A DNA stretch of 45,894 nt, from contig NZ_JAQRFN010000027.1 of the NCBI RefSeq assembly GCF_028598555.1, positions 1 to 45,894 of the forward strand, read 5' to 3'. The position numbers and the translations under genes are program-made. The notes under the pieces are model-generated. The model made no database searches. It was not told where the DNA came from and saw only the letters and a program-made list of their open reading frames with translations. Positions within the stretch are counted from its first letter, which is position 1; every line of letters starts with the position of its first letter. The stretch comes from Xenorhabdus anantnagensis. GTDB taxonomy: Bacteria > Pseudomonadota > Gammaproteobacteria > Enterobacterales > Enterobacteriaceae. Shown piece after piece: positions 1 to 8,521 of this stretch.

Positions 1-24
1 TATTTCCCTTTCGAATGTTCGCCC

Positions 25-1134
25 ATGAATCCTAACCACTTCCTGATTGAATACTTATCCGTTGTCAAAGAAACCCGCTCTGATATCAATCGTCAATATG
101 ATCTGATTGATGTTATTTTTCTTGTCATCAGTGCCATTATGGCCGGGGCTGAAGGCTGGCAGGATATTGAAACTTATGGCCGTGCCAAAATTAAGTGGTT
201 GAGAAAATACCGAGGTTTTTTCTGTGGGATCCCGCGTCGACACACGATTGCCAGGATTGTCCGCGCGATTGAGCTTGATTCGTTACTGGACGCTTTACTT
301 CATTGGGTTAATGAGCAACGTGAACAGGGCGGAAAACCGGTGATTGCTTTTGATGGTAAAGTGCTGCGACATGCCTACCGGAATGAAAAGAAAAATGCGG
401 TTCAATTGGTGACCGCCTATGACACTGAACGGGGATTAGTGTTGAGCCAAAAAGCGGCGGCCACGAAAAATGGGGAAATCCGTATCGTCCAGCAGATGTT
501 GGAGCTCCTTAACCTGAAAGGCAGTATCGTGACGCTGGATGCCTTGCATTGTCAGCGCCAAACGCTGGAAAAGCTCAGTGAAAAAAAAGCGCATGTGGTT
601 GTTCAGGTGAAGAAAAATCAGCCTCATCTGTGGGAGGCCGTCCAGTCTCAATTTCAGGTGGTATTTGATGCAGGTAAAGAAAAAATTATCACGGAAATGA
701 AGCAAGAAGCACATGGTCGACGTGAAGAGCGCTATGTCTTTCAATTAAAGGCAAAACTGCCACCAGAACTGGCAGATAAGTGGCCGACAATCCGCAGTAT
801 TATTGCCGTTGAACGCCATCGGACACAAAATGGCAAAGGAACGGTAGAGACCTCGTATTATGTGAGTTCTCTCTCGCCCAAGCATAAATTATTGGGGCAC
901 TACATTCGCCAACACTGGCGGATTGAAAATAGTCAGCATTATATTCTTGATGTTGTTTTTAAAGAAGATGATTCACGGATTGTTTTGGATGGTGCCGTTG
1001 AGAATCTGGCTTTATTTCGACGTATCGTGCTGAATATGGTTAAACAGTGCAATTGCGGGGCACCCAGCCAAAGAAATAAGCTTAAAAAAGCGAGTTGGTG
1101 TGATGATTATCGGGCAAGAGTTTTCTTTGGGTGA
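25..1134 (+). CDS. ISAs1-family transposase (H-repeat-associated type)
   Basis: A 369-residue protein, close to the usual length of ISAs1-family DDE transposases. It has an N-terminal DDE_Tnp_1-associated region (about residues 5-90, including the DVIFLVISAIMAGAEGW stretch) and then a DDE catalytic region with FDGKVLR at about 109 and a C-terminal HWRIENSQHYILDVVF block that carries the usual acidic residue. The frame is open over full length with no internal stop, so the element may still be active. The window begins only 24 bases before the start codon, so the left inverted repeat cannot be judged. A candidate right end lies near 1147-1162. Family assignment is secure; mobility is inference. 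Confidence 0.93.
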   Translation: MNPNHFLIEYLSVVKETRSDINRQYDLIDVIFLVISAIMAGAEGWQDIETYGRAKIKWLRKYRGFFCGIPRRHTIARIVRAIELDSLLDALLHWVNEQREQGGKPVIAFDGKVLRHAYRNEKKNAVQLVTAYDTERGLVLSQKAAATKNGEIRIVQQMLELLNLKGSIVTLDALHCQRQTLEKLSEKKAHVVVQVKKNQPHLWEAVQSQFQVVFDAGKEKIITEMKQEAHGRREERYVFQLKAKLPPELADKWPTIRSIIAVERHRTQNGKGTVETSYYVSSLSPKHKLLGHYIRQHWRIENSQHYILDVVFKEDDSRIVLDGAVENLALFRRIVLNMVKQCNCGAPSQRNKLKKASWCDDYRARVFFG

Positions 1135-1146
1135 AAATCAATCAAA

Positions 1147-1162
1147 GTATGCTCGTGCCCTG
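1147..1162. repeat. candidate right terminal end of the ISAs1 element
   Basis: Read on the minus strand this is CAGGGCACGAGCATAC, a CAGGG-type end just after the transposase stop. Only one end is visible, so the match to an inverted repeat could not be checked. Assignment is tentative. Confidence 0.3.
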
Positions 1163-1189
1163 CATGATACTGTCCTCTCAGGGCTATGA

Positions 1190-1312
1190 TTACTGTATCT
1201 CCCCGTTTTTTAGCCGGTGACGCAGTTTATAATACGTAGAAACACCTAATCCCACGTTATCGCAGACCAGCTTTAATTTTATACCCTTATGGATACCGAT
1301 CACTGCTATCTA
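1190..1312 (-). pseudogene. possible C-terminal remnant of a resolvase/invertase-type recombinase
   Basis: The minus strand reads through about 39 codons ending in a TAA at 1190-1192, and includes GLGVSTYYKLRHRLK, which resembles the C-terminal helix-turn-helix of serine recombinases (a V/I-G-x-G-x-S-T-Y-Y-K/R pattern). An upstream stop in the same frame and the lack of any catalytic domain make it a fragment at best. It lies between the ISAs1 element and the pRiA4b-like gene, consistent with serial insertions. The call rests only on a short motif and could be wrong. Confidence 0.3.
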
Positions 1313-1891
1313 CTATAGCTCTATCACGATGGGTTCAAGTTCTGGTGAATCAAGGTTAAGTCTATTTAATTGGCGGTTAACCTTTGACCGGTTGAATCTG
1401 ACAGTATCAAGACCATCTATCAATGGGAGAATTTCTCTGACTGTTGTCGTTTCATCAGCATGAATAATCGCGTTAAGCAATACCAGTGTTTTAGCGGTTT
1501 CATCGGCTAACATCGCGCCAGGCATTCTATTTCCGGTCAAACAAAAAGGAAGCGTCAGGTTAGAATTTCCGAGAACGGTTTCAATACGGATATCGTGAAG
1601 CCAGTGCTCGAAAAAGTTGTACTCGTAGGTAAAACGGTCACCGGCATCAAATTCAAAGTCACCAAGCGTAATTTTGTGGGGGTTGTCAGGAAACCCGATC
1701 CCACCGGAGTAGGAAATGCCGTAATTTTTGCCATAAATACGGAATTGATGCAGGTGATCATCCTGCCATCCCTGAGCGATCTGAATGATACAGTGAAAAG
1801 CCGCTAAAGAAGTCTCACCTGACAGCCTAAATCGGCGCCAGACCATAGGACTGATACCTCGAAGGGCGACTTTCACGATGTAGGCTTTCAT
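1313..1891 (-). CDS. plasmid pRiA4b ORF-3-like family protein
   Basis: A 192-residue protein with the typical start of this family: a short beta strand (YIVKVALRGISPMVWRRF) followed by a helix and the IIQIAQGWQDDHLHQF block, then a GDFEFDAGDRFTYEYNFFEHWLHDI stretch that matches the conserved YxYDFGDxWxH region. Members are soluble proteins of unknown function, often carried as passengers on mobile elements. It lies between an ISAs1 element and an IS1 remnant, which fits that habit. The start at 1891 gives the canonical N-terminus, though the ribosome-binding site is weak. Length matches the family, so the gene looks complete. Function unknown. Confidence 0.82.
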   Translation of the reverse strand: MKAYIVKVALRGISPMVWRRFRLSGETSLAAFHCIIQIAQGWQDDHLHQFRIYGKNYGISYSGGIGFPDNPHKITLGDFEFDAGDRFTYEYNFFEHWLHDIRIETVLGNSNLTLPFCLTGNRMPGAMLADETAKTLVLLNAIIHADETTTVREILPLIDGLDTVRFNRSKVNRQLNRLNLDSPELEPIVIEL

Positions 1892-1920
1892 GGTGAGGTA
1901 TCAAATAAAAATGGGCTTAA

Positions 1921-2066
1921 TTGCTCATTATATCGCCGATTGAACAGAGTGCCCCACACTATTTTATACTCTCGTCAATGACGTTGTTTTTTGTTCCCGA
2001 CAAAAGACCCTTGCTCGTCCAATTCACAGATGAGCGTGACATCTTCGTAAACAACCTATCTCGTTG
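1921..2066 (-). pseudogene. insB remnant of an IS1-family element
   Basis: Directly after insA on the minus strand, a third frame encodes EDVTLICELDEQGSFVGNKKQRH, which resembles the IS1 InsB segment [23 protein letters not shown]. The sequence then meets a stop and loses similarity, so about two thirds of insB and the right end are gone. The fragment needs frameshifts relative to insA, as normal IS1 does for InsAB' production, but it also carries in-frame stops. This copy is dead. Confidence 0.65.
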
Positions 2067-2345
2067 TTACTTGTTTTGGCAAGAGTTTTTTAACGTGTGT
2101 ATTACCGCATTTATACCGATACTTAAAACACGACCAGTACCTCTTACGCCAGAGTCATTCATTGCCATATCAATGATTTTATTTTTCGTGCCAGATTCAT
2201 GACCATTGTAACGATAGTTAAGTTGAAAGGTTTTCTGGCAATTTTTGCAATAATAGCGAGGGAATCCAGTTTTACCTGTCCCGTGTTTAGGTACAGGTTT
2301 GGTTTGACCGCAATATCGACAAACAACCTCTATCGTCATAGTCAT
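2067..2345 (-). CDS. insA: IS1-family InsA (element inactive)
   Basis: A 92-residue protein matching InsA of IS1 along its length. It has an N-terminal zinc-finger-like pair (CRYCGQ and CKNCQKTF), then a helix-turn-helix segment with [33 protein letters not shown], where IS1 has [33 protein letters not shown]. InsA alone represses the element, and transposition needs the InsAB' fusion made by frameshifting into insB. Since insB is broken here, this gene is probably a relic. The IS end about 50 bases upstream lies against the 3' end of the HTH-kinase gene. Confidence 0.8.
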   Translation of the reverse strand: [92 protein letters not shown]

Positions 2346-2380
2346 ATGATGGCTCCACTAAAAAAACACAAGAACATCAA

Positions 2381-2403
2381 ATTAATGCTTTGGAGTCATG
2401 ACC
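2381..2403 (-). repeat. left inverted-repeat end of the IS1 remnant
   Basis: On the minus strand the sequence from 2403 reads GGTCATGACTCCAAAGC, resembling the IS1 left end GGTGATGCTGCCAACTT, followed by an AT-rich promoter-like leader up to insA. The end lies only 7 bases from the stop codon of the kinase gene, which marks the insertion point. Confidence 0.6.
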
Positions 2404-2409
2404 CTATTT

Positions 2410-3477
2410 TTAAATACACAGGCGATTTTTAGGGAATATCTCAATATTTTCCGACGATAGCGTCAGTGCGGAACATTGCTGTGCAAAGCGAATGCTTTCT
2501 TTCAGATTCATGCCTTCTAACCAGCAGTGTACAAGGCCCGCCATCATGGCATCACCCGCTCCATTGGCATTAATAATATTAGTGTTGATTGCATCTGAAC
2601 ATCCTGAGGTATTATCCCTTTCACTGTAATAAACACCCTTTGCATCCATACTTAAAATTAAACGCTGAATGCCATGTTGATGAAACCAATTAGCCGCATC
2701 AGCGGCATCTTTTTGAGTTTCGATTTTTATTCCACTGAGGATTTCTGCTTCAGTACGATTGGGTTTTAAGGTATGGATATGCGATAGTAAATGGCGGATT
2801 TTGGATGCCTTAGATCTTGAAACAGTATCAACAAAAATTGGAACATTACTGGCATTATTAAATAACCATTTCAGAGCGTCTTCAGTTAAGTTACAGTCAA
2901 CAATGAGTACGCTGGCATGCTGGATTAAAGATTTAGATTGAGATAATAACGTAGGCGTCAATTTTTCCAGAATACTCATGTCATTAACTGAAACTACACA
3001 TTTTCCATTTTCGTCTATAAGAGAATTGCAGATCGAGGTTTTTTCATCATCTAATTTATATAAATGATTAACATTAACACCTGTTGACTTTGTATAATCA
3101 AATAATGCCTTTCCATTTGAATCGTTACCAACAACAGAAATTAAATAACTTTCATTTTTTAATAAGGCAATATTTTGAGCAATGTTTCTTCCGACACCAC
3201 CTGGTGTCGAAATAATTTTCCCTGGGTTGGAATCTTCATAAATTAATTTGGCTGAGGTATAACTTGTCAAATCTATATTGGCTGCGCCAATTGTTACAGC
3301 ATAAACATCGTTAGATAAAATATACCCTTTGCCTTTGATATAACCTTTTTTACTTAGGTTCATAATATGTCCTGCAACACATGAGCGACTGATCCCAAGA
3401 ATATCAGCAAGTTCTTGTTGCTGAATAAAAGGATCACGCTTCAGAAGTTGCAATATCTGGTTTTCCCTTTTTGACAT
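2410..3477 (-). CDS. HTH-PfkB fusion: pseudouridine kinase-like / YeiI-like regulator-kinase, 3' end clipped by IS1
   Basis: A 355-residue protein. Residues about 5-50 form a winged helix (ILQLLKRDPFIQQQELADILGISRSCVAGHI) as in YeiI-type regulators. The rest is a PfkB/ribokinase fold with GGVGRNIAQN near residue 93 and the anion-hole/base motif NANGAGDAMMAGL near 305. The kinase part is closest to PsuK, which phosphorylates pseudouridine before PsuG cleavage. The C-terminus stops within about a dozen residues after LTLSSENIEIF, shorter than PsuK by roughly 15-20 residues, and the stop lies next to the IS1 end, so the native tail was probably replaced. All catalytic motifs survive. The start has a good AGGGGATG Shine-Dalgarno sequence. 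No psuG neighbour is visible. Confidence 0.75.
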   Translation of the reverse strand: MSKRENQILQLLKRDPFIQQQELADILGISRSCVAGHIMNLSKKGYIKGKGYILSNDVYAVTIGAANIDLTSYTSAKLIYEDSNPGKIISTPGGVGRNIAQNIALLKNESYLISVVGNDSNGKALFDYTKSTGVNVNHLYKLDDEKTSICNSLIDENGKCVVSVNDMSILEKLTPTLLSQSKSLIQHASVLIVDCNLTEDALKWLFNNASNVPIFVDTVSRSKASKIRHLLSHIHTLKPNRTEAEILSGIKIETQKDAADAANWFHQHGIQRLILSMDAKGVYYSERDNTSGCSDAINTNIINANGAGDAMMAGLVHCWLEGMNLKESIRFAQQCSALTLSSENIEIFPKNRLCI

Positions 3478-3907
3478 ATCATCCCCTTAGCTATTTTTTA
3501 CACTGATGTTTTATTTCATGTCAGGCAAACAGTAAAGATTATTTTTGTTCTTCTTTCTCATTATGAGAATACGATCGTAAGTTTGGTAAAGTCATCAAAT
3601 TGCAAAAAAATGTGATGAATATCTCTAATATTATGCTGAAAAATTAATAAAAATCAGGCTGATTAATAGATCAAATTAGTAAACTATATTTTATCCTGTA
3701 ATAATCTCTTTTAAAACAAGGCGTTGCTATGGTTGTTAGGAATAGCAAACATATGTTTGTTTCCATACAATCGTTTGATTAGCCTGCTTAAACACCAATA
3801 TCTCCGAACCGTGTTCATGGATCTTGATCAAGATTTTTTAATGCCAGATAGGGTAAGGCTTTTGGCGTTTCTTCTTTATCATTTGGGATTATTCCAACTT
3901 ACTATGT
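3478..3907. other. AT-rich intergenic region, no gene supported
   Basis: This holds the promoter region of the minus-strand HTH-kinase gene. A 74-codon open frame at 3724-3948 on the plus strand has no recognisable family and runs into the DUF1493 gene on the other strand; I do not call it. No RNA gene or clear repeat was seen. Confidence 0.5.
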
Positions 3908-4252
3908 TTAGTCATAGAGCCAATAACCAGCTTTTGCTGATTCTATGAGCATTCTGATAGTGAAGTCAGGTACGAGAGTGGGTTTTGGCCTTTTTGACGG
4001 GATAAGGATTGCCAGTAAATCGGCTATGAAATGAAAATCCTCTTCTGGATAATAAATATTAATATTAAATTTCAATGGATTAACATTAAATTTATCAAAA
4101 AAAATATTCATTAATTCTTCAGCTTCTTCTTTTTCTAAATGTAGATCAGTATCAATATCGGTTTCAATAGGAAGCGTCTGTTTTCGGCAAAACAGAGGTG
4201 TGCCAGAATATTTTGCAATAAAATTTAAGATTTCCTCTTCTATATCTACCAT
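3908..4252 (-). CDS. DUF1493 family protein (copy 1)
   Basis: A 114-residue acidic small protein. The layout is typical of DUF1493 (PF07377): an N-terminal helix with I-x-x-F-I, a central acidic EKEEAEELMNIFFDKFNVN segment, an INIYYPEEDF block and a C-terminal TIRMLIESAKAGYWLYD signature. The family is found in enterics, has an acyl-carrier-like size, and has no established function. A second copy lies at 27946-28272 and shares the F-N-V motif, the Y-Y-P motif and the R-M-x-x-E-S-A-x-x-G-x-W tail. Here the gene stands alone, without the membrane-protein partner that accompanies copy 2. Confidence 0.75.
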   Translation of the reverse strand: MVDIEEEILNFIAKYSGTPLFCRKQTLPIETDIDTDLHLEKEEAEELMNIFFDKFNVNPLKFNINIYYPEEDFHFIADLLAILIPSKRPKPTLVPDFTIRMLIESAKAGYWLYD

Positions 4253-4534
4253 ATTCTGTCACTACCCCTTATTCTCATTTAAATGAGACGAAAGCTATAT
4301 CACTACAGAATAGTTTTTGATTAAAAAATATTCTGTATGTGTATTTCGTTTAATTGGAATTGAGATTCCATATTCAATGAATAGCGAAACCTCCGCTTAT
4401 CTCAGGAGAACTAACTACTGTTTTGATTTGAAATGTGAGGGAAATACATGGCTAGGAAGCTGTTAAGTAAAGTATTACATATAGCCCGATATTATTGGGC
4501 TAATGATGATATTTAACGTTTATGTTATTGCTTT

Positions 4535-4936
4535 TTAAATAATCGTATTCTGATATAAATCCCAGCGGTTACCATAAATATCTTCAAAAACTACCACCAT
4601 GCCATATTCTTCCTGACGGGGTTCTTCACAGAAATGGACGCCATTTTCTTTCATTTTGTGATAATCGCGCCAAAAGTCGTCAGATTGCAGGAACAGGAAT
4701 ACACGCCCACCACATTGATTACCGATAAATGCTTCTTGCCTTGCGTTAGATGCTCTTGCCAGCAATAAATTACAGTCACTTTCAGGATTTGGGGTGACGA
4801 CAACCCATCTTTTTCCCGGCTGTGGTGTATCTTCTACCAACGTAAATCCCAGTTTATTGGTGTAATAATCGATAGCTCTATCATAATCATCCACAACGAT
4901 AGCAACGTAACCCATACACCTTTTTTGTGTTCTCAT
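4535..4936 (-). CDS. VOC family protein (glyoxalase/bleomycin-resistance fold)
   Basis: A 133-residue single VOC module pair. It has the N-terminal beta-alpha-beta unit (YVAIVVDDYDRAIDYYTNKLGFTLVEDT), and the second unit ends in GMVVVFEDIYGNRWDLYQ, where the FEDxxGN-x-W/xL strand carries the usual metal-ligand Glu/Asp position. Members act as glyoxalases, dioxygenases or drug-binding resistance proteins, and the substrate cannot be told from sequence. Start at 4936 is supported by an AGGA-type site. It is monocistronic and followed by a weak GC hairpin near 4483-4500. Family is sure; function open. Confidence 0.85.
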   Translation of the reverse strand: MRTQKRCMGYVAIVVDDYDRAIDYYTNKLGFTLVEDTPQPGKRWVVVTPNPESDCNLLLARASNARQEAFIGNQCGGRVFLFLQSDDFWRDYHKMKENGVHFCEEPRQEEYGMVVVFEDIYGNRWDLYQNTII

Positions 4937-4965
4937 GGTATTCCTACTATTTTCTGATTTAAAAA

Positions 4966-5088
4966 TTACAGCATGCGGGTGCCTAAGTTCACACCTTTTT
5001 CTGGCTGGATCAGGATTGTTCCTTGATCGTCACAGACGGCAGCCAAAACTAAAACTTCGGATTTAAATCCCGCCACTATATATGGGAA
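4966..5088 (-). pseudogene. C-terminal remnant of a CsaA/YgjH-like tRNA-binding protein
   Basis: On the minus strand an open stretch ending in TAA at 4966-4968 reads AGFKSEVLVLAA, then about ten residues later ILIQPEKGVNLGTRML. This matches the end of CsaA, where the order is AGFKSEVLVLGG followed by VVLLQPDQPVPNGTKI. In-frame stops just upstream and the loss of the first two thirds of the tRNA-binding OB domain show it is a fragment. It lies between the VOC gene and the cobalamin cluster and marks an old deletion boundary. Confidence 0.65.
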
Positions 5089-5172
5089 GGATAACGTAAT
5101 TTTTGCCTGTTATCTTTCAGATTAGATATGTAATGAGAGATAGATTCGCTTCTCAAGTTTATTTCAGCGAAT

Positions 5173-6033
5173 TCAGCGAACACCGCCTGTAATCAGTTTG
5201 ACCTGATGGATTTTCGGATAGTGCTCAGAAATCTTCTTTTGGTGCAACCACCAGCATAGATAATTTGTGTCATGGTGGTGTGAATCGAATAATAGGCCAA
5301 CAATACTGCCGCTATGGGCAACGTTCAGGCCATAAATGCCTGTCTGCTCAACCAAATCCCTCAGTTGATCAAAACAGGGTTTCGGTAATATCGATTGGCA
5401 GGCGATGGCGCTTAATGTACAGGCTTCTCCAAGACGGTAATTATCATGCCGTTGATTTGCCGTACTGAATTGCAACCAGGCTTGTTGTAATAAAGACGCG
5501 TTATCTTGCAATTGTGATTGACGATCCTGCCGGCGATATTCTTCCGTCAAAATGGTTTGTGGGCTTTCCAGCAGCAAAATATCGATATCCGGTTGCCAAT
5601 CGAAAGGAATTTGAGTCTGGGCGGTGAGATGATCAAACAAGGTTAATTGTTTGAATATCGTGCTGTCAGTGGGTTCCAATTTGACACAAAGTTGTGCCAG
5701 CTCTGCACTGCTTAATGATTTTCCTAATAATCTGGCGGTGGCTTGAGCGGTAGCAGCAATATCTGCTGTACTGCTGGCCATGCCTTTGGCGAGTGGAATT
5801 GTTGATTGATACTCAATGCGCAAGCCAGAAGTCAATTCGGGAGGCTCCTGCCAGTAATCCAGTAGTAAATTTACCATCTGGCGCATACGTGGTCGTTCAT
5901 GTGGCGTAGGAATGCCTTCACTGACAGAAACACAACTGAACCAATTAATTGGGCAGGAAATTAATTTTTCTCCACCAAACAGCCATCCTTGTAAAAGTTC
6001 TCCGCAAGAAGCGGGGCAAGAGGCTTCAGCCAT
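5173..6033 (-). CDS. pduX: L-threonine kinase PduX (GHMP kinase)
   Basis: A 286-residue GHMP-family kinase from the ATG at 6033 (a TTG at 6039 would add two residues). The N-terminus ASCPASCGELLQGWLFGGEKL is typical of PduX, and the ATP-binding motif PLAKGMASSTADIAATA lies near residue 81. PduX makes L-threonine O-3-phosphate, the substrate for CobD in building the (R)-1-amino-2-propanol phosphate linker of cobalamin. The start overlaps the cobD stop by 8 bases, implying translational coupling in a cobA-cobD-pduX transcript. No propanediol-utilisation genes are nearby, so its role here is cobalamin synthesis. Confidence 0.88.
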   Translation of the reverse strand: MAEASCPASCGELLQGWLFGGEKLISCPINWFSCVSVSEGIPTPHERPRMRQMVNLLLDYWQEPPELTSGLRIEYQSTIPLAKGMASSTADIAATAQATARLLGKSLSSAELAQLCVKLEPTDSTIFKQLTLFDHLTAQTQIPFDWQPDIDILLLESPQTILTEEYRRQDRQSQLQDNASLLQQAWLQFSTANQRHDNYRLGEACTLSAIACQSILPKPCFDQLRDLVEQTGIYGLNVAHSGSIVGLLFDSHHHDTNYLCWWLHQKKISEHYPKIHQVKLITGGVR

Positions 6034-7099
6034 GGGCAAAAACCTGCTGCATGGCTGCGATCAGGCGCTGATTTTCCCATTCATTGCATACGGCAACGCG
6101 ATAGTAACGTTCGTCTAATCCTGCATAGTTTTTACAATGGCGAATTAACAACTGATGTTTAAGCAGGGAATGCCATAAATCAACATTGAGTTTATTGCAG
6201 CGGAAGAACAGAAAATTAGCCGATGGCCGCCAGACAGTCAGTTCAGTAAAAGCTGAAAGCTGAGTCCAGAGATAATGTTGCTGCGATTTTAGCCATTGAT
6301 GTGTAGCAGCAATATAATCATGCTCATCAAACAAAATTTCACCAACCCGTGCGGCAAAGGCGTTGATTGACCACGGTTCACGCCGATTTTTCATCTCGGC
6401 AATCCCCATTGTATTTCCGCTGACCAAATAGCCCAAACGTAGCCCTGGGATGGCGAAAAATTTTGTCATTGAACGCAGTATATAAAGGTGTTTAGTGATA
6501 GCAACTTGGGGAATCAACCCTCGGTTATCAGGTAGAAAATCAATAAAGGATTCATCAACAATCAACCAGATCCTTTGTTTCTCACAATATTCCACCAGTG
6601 ATTGCATAAACTGGCTGTCTGGCATTAATCCGGTGGGATTATTGGGAGTGGCTATAAAAACGCAATCAGGTTGGATTGTGGAGAGCGTATCTAACAAGCG
6701 TAAATCCGGTTGAAATCCGGTTTCTTCTGTTAACGGATAGTCGATGATTTCAGTGCCAATTTGCTGCAAGGCTCGCCGGTATTCGGCAAAGCCTGGGGTA
6801 AGCAGCAAGGCTCGTTTGGGATGGAGATAACGGGTGACGGCATAGATCAGTTCTGTTGCGCCATTGCCTGCCATCACTGCTGCATAATCGCATTGATGGG
6901 CTTTGGCGATCGCCTGATGTAAATGACGATATTCCACATCTGGATATTTTTCGATATCGGCAAGACTATTTTTGATCAACGCCTTAACCCGTTCCGGTGC
7001 GCCCTGCGGATTGATATTGGCGCTGAAATCAATAAGCGTATTAGCGGGAAGACCATATTGCTCGGCAACGCCAAGGATATTGCCACCATGCTCACTCAT
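6026..7099 (-). CDS. cobD: threonine-phosphate decarboxylase CobD
   Basis: A 357-residue class I/II fold PLP enzyme. It opens with HGGNILGVAEQYG and the FSANINPQG segment characteristic of CobD. TPNNPTG lies near 151, and RSMTKFFAIPGLRLGY places the PLP lysine at K213, close to the family position. It decarboxylates L-threonine O-3-phosphate to (R)-1-amino-2-propanol O-2-phosphate for attachment by CbiB. The start overlaps the upstream SUMT gene by 8 bases and the end overlaps pduX, giving a tight three-gene operon. Full length, no defects seen. Naming follows Salmonella; in aerobic-pathway naming cobD is the CbiB enzyme. Confidence 0.93.
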   Translation of the reverse strand: MSEHGGNILGVAEQYGLPANTLIDFSANINPQGAPERVKALIKNSLADIEKYPDVEYRHLHQAIAKAHQCDYAAVMAGNGATELIYAVTRYLHPKRALLLTPGFAEYRRALQQIGTEIIDYPLTEETGFQPDLRLLDTLSTIQPDCVFIATPNNPTGLMPDSQFMQSLVEYCEKQRIWLIVDESFIDFLPDNRGLIPQVAITKHLYILRSMTKFFAIPGLRLGYLVSGNTMGIAEMKNRREPWSINAFAARVGEILFDEHDYIAATHQWLKSQQHYLWTQLSAFTELTVWRPSANFLFFRCNKLNVDLWHSLLKHQLLIRHCKNYAGLDERYYRVAVCNEWENQRLIAAMQQVFAHG

Positions 7100-7853
7100 T
7101 AAATTGCTCCGTCAGCGGAAGAAAGGAGAGGGTTGCCCCAAGATTAACGACCTCACCAATCACAATCAACGCTGGTGCATGCAGGTTCTGTTCTTCTACT
7201 TTTGCAGCCAGAGTTTCCAGTGTGCCTATAACGCTCTTTTGTTTGGGCTGACTGGCGTACATGATCACCGCAGCAGGTGTTGCGGGGGATTTGCCATATA
7301 GCATCAGTTGTTGGCAGATTTCTTCCAGACGGGTCATTCCCATCAGAATAATTAATGTTCCTTCCAACTGGGCGAGTATTTCCCAGTTCTGTTGCGCATT
7401 GTCCTGAGACGTATGCCCTGTTACGACATGGAAACTTGATGCGTAATTGCGGTGAGTGACAGGAATGCCAGCATAGGCCAAGCCACCAATTGAAGAACTG
7501 ATCCCCGGAACGATTTCAAATTTGATGCCATGTTGTGCCAGTACTTCCGCTTCCTCTCCTCCGCGACCAAAGACATAGGGATCGCCACCTTTTAGGCGAA
7601 CAACCTGTTTTCCCGCCTGTGCATGTTTTACCAGAATTTGATTAATCGCTTCCTGTGGAATGGGATGGTAATCATGTTCTTTCCCAACATTAATAATTTC
7701 ACAATGATCAGGCACTTGAGCAATGAGTTCAGGATTGACGAGACGGTCATGAACAATGACATCAGCAGATTGAATACAGCGCAGTCCTTTGACTGTGATT
7801 AAACCAGCATCACCGGGGCCGGCTCCCACTAACCATACATTGCCTTTATTCAT
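7092..7853 (-). CDS. cobA: uroporphyrinogen-III C-methyltransferase (SUMT)
   Basis: A 253-residue single-domain tetrapyrrole methylase, the length of stand-alone SUMT without the CysG oxidase/chelatase half. Motifs: VGAGPGDAGLITVKG at the N-terminus, VRLKGGDPYVFGRGGEE near 83-99 and VPGISSSIGGLAYAGIPVTHR near 115-135. It methylates uroporphyrinogen III at C2 and C7 with SAM to give precorrin-2, the branch point to sirohaem and cobalamin. It is the first gene of the leftward operon, with a good AGAGGT site. A perfect FNR-type palindrome lies about 220 bases upstream. The symbol cobA follows Pseudomonas usage and does not mean the Salmonella adenosyltransferase. Confidence 0.92.
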   Translation of the reverse strand: MNKGNVWLVGAGPGDAGLITVKGLRCIQSADVIVHDRLVNPELIAQVPDHCEIINVGKEHDYHPIPQEAINQILVKHAQAGKQVVRLKGGDPYVFGRGGEEAEVLAQHGIKFEIVPGISSSIGGLAYAGIPVTHRNYASSFHVVTGHTSQDNAQQNWEILAQLEGTLIILMGMTRLEEICQQLMLYGKSPATPAAVIMYASQPKQKSVIGTLETLAAKVEEQNLHAPALIVIGEVVNLGATLSFLPLTEQFNE

Positions 7854-8070
7854 TGGATTACCTCTATGGGTTTAAAATATAAATAATTAAAGAAATGGAA
7901 AAGTATTCTCATCATGATAATTAAGACGGAGTTTTATTTGTTATAAAGGCTTGCCTATTCTGTCTTATGCTTTAGTTGATTTTTTTGATGTTTTTTTCTT
8001 GCATTTATGAATGGCGTTATTTCAATCTAAATTTTTTGATAATTATTACTTCAATATGGTGTTGGAAAAT

Positions 8071-8084
8071 TTGATTTATATCAA
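8071..8084. promoter_or_regulatory. FNR-type site, cobA side
   Basis: TTGATTTATATCAA, an exact match to the FNR consensus TTGAT-N4-ATCAA. It is centred about 225 bases from the cobA start. If used as a class II activator site (centre near -41.5), transcription leftward would begin near 8036, where AT-rich hexamers are available. Confidence 0.6.
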
Positions 8085-8311
8085 TGTTCGTATTTTTAAA
8101 TTTTAATTATTTTAAAAATGAATGATGTTTTCCATTGAAAATATTTACCGCTAGGAATATTTTTTCATTTTATTAATGGATGAATCTTTATTTTATTATT
8201 TAAATTCATAGGGTTAAATTTTGGCGGTTAATTGATGCATTTGTGTTTGTGTATTAATTTTTATTTTCTTTATTATAAAAACATTTTTTATAGCTTAAGA
8301 ATCATGAACAA

Positions 8312-8327
8312 GATCACAAAAGTGATC
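8312..8327. repeat. GATCAC-AAAA-GTGATC palindrome
   Basis: A perfect 6-bp inverted repeat with a 4-base spacer, flanked by ATCATG before and ATG after, midway between the two FNR-type sites. The half-sites point outward, so it is not a standard CRP site. It could be an operator for an unknown regulator. Confidence 0.35.
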
Positions 8328-8521
8328 ATGGGTATTTTTATAAATATAAAAAATGTGTATTTTTAAATAAATCCATTTTCTATTTTTTAACTGTAATTAA
8401 TTTCGTGATAATAATTTTTCATTATAAGGTTTAATTTATTGAAAAATAAAGAAACTATTGATGTTTGTATTGTTCGTGAAATATTAATTGATTTGTCAGA
8501 AAAGAATTAAAAGCCTTTTGT

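Noticed and set aside
3724-3948. 74-codon plus-strand frame after the HTH-kinase gene
   Set aside because: No recognisable family or ribosome-binding site, and it runs into the DUF1493 gene on the other strand.
8312-8327. CRP site near the cobalamin promoters
   Set aside because: The half-sites GATCAC and GTGATC are in the opposite arrangement to the CRP consensus.
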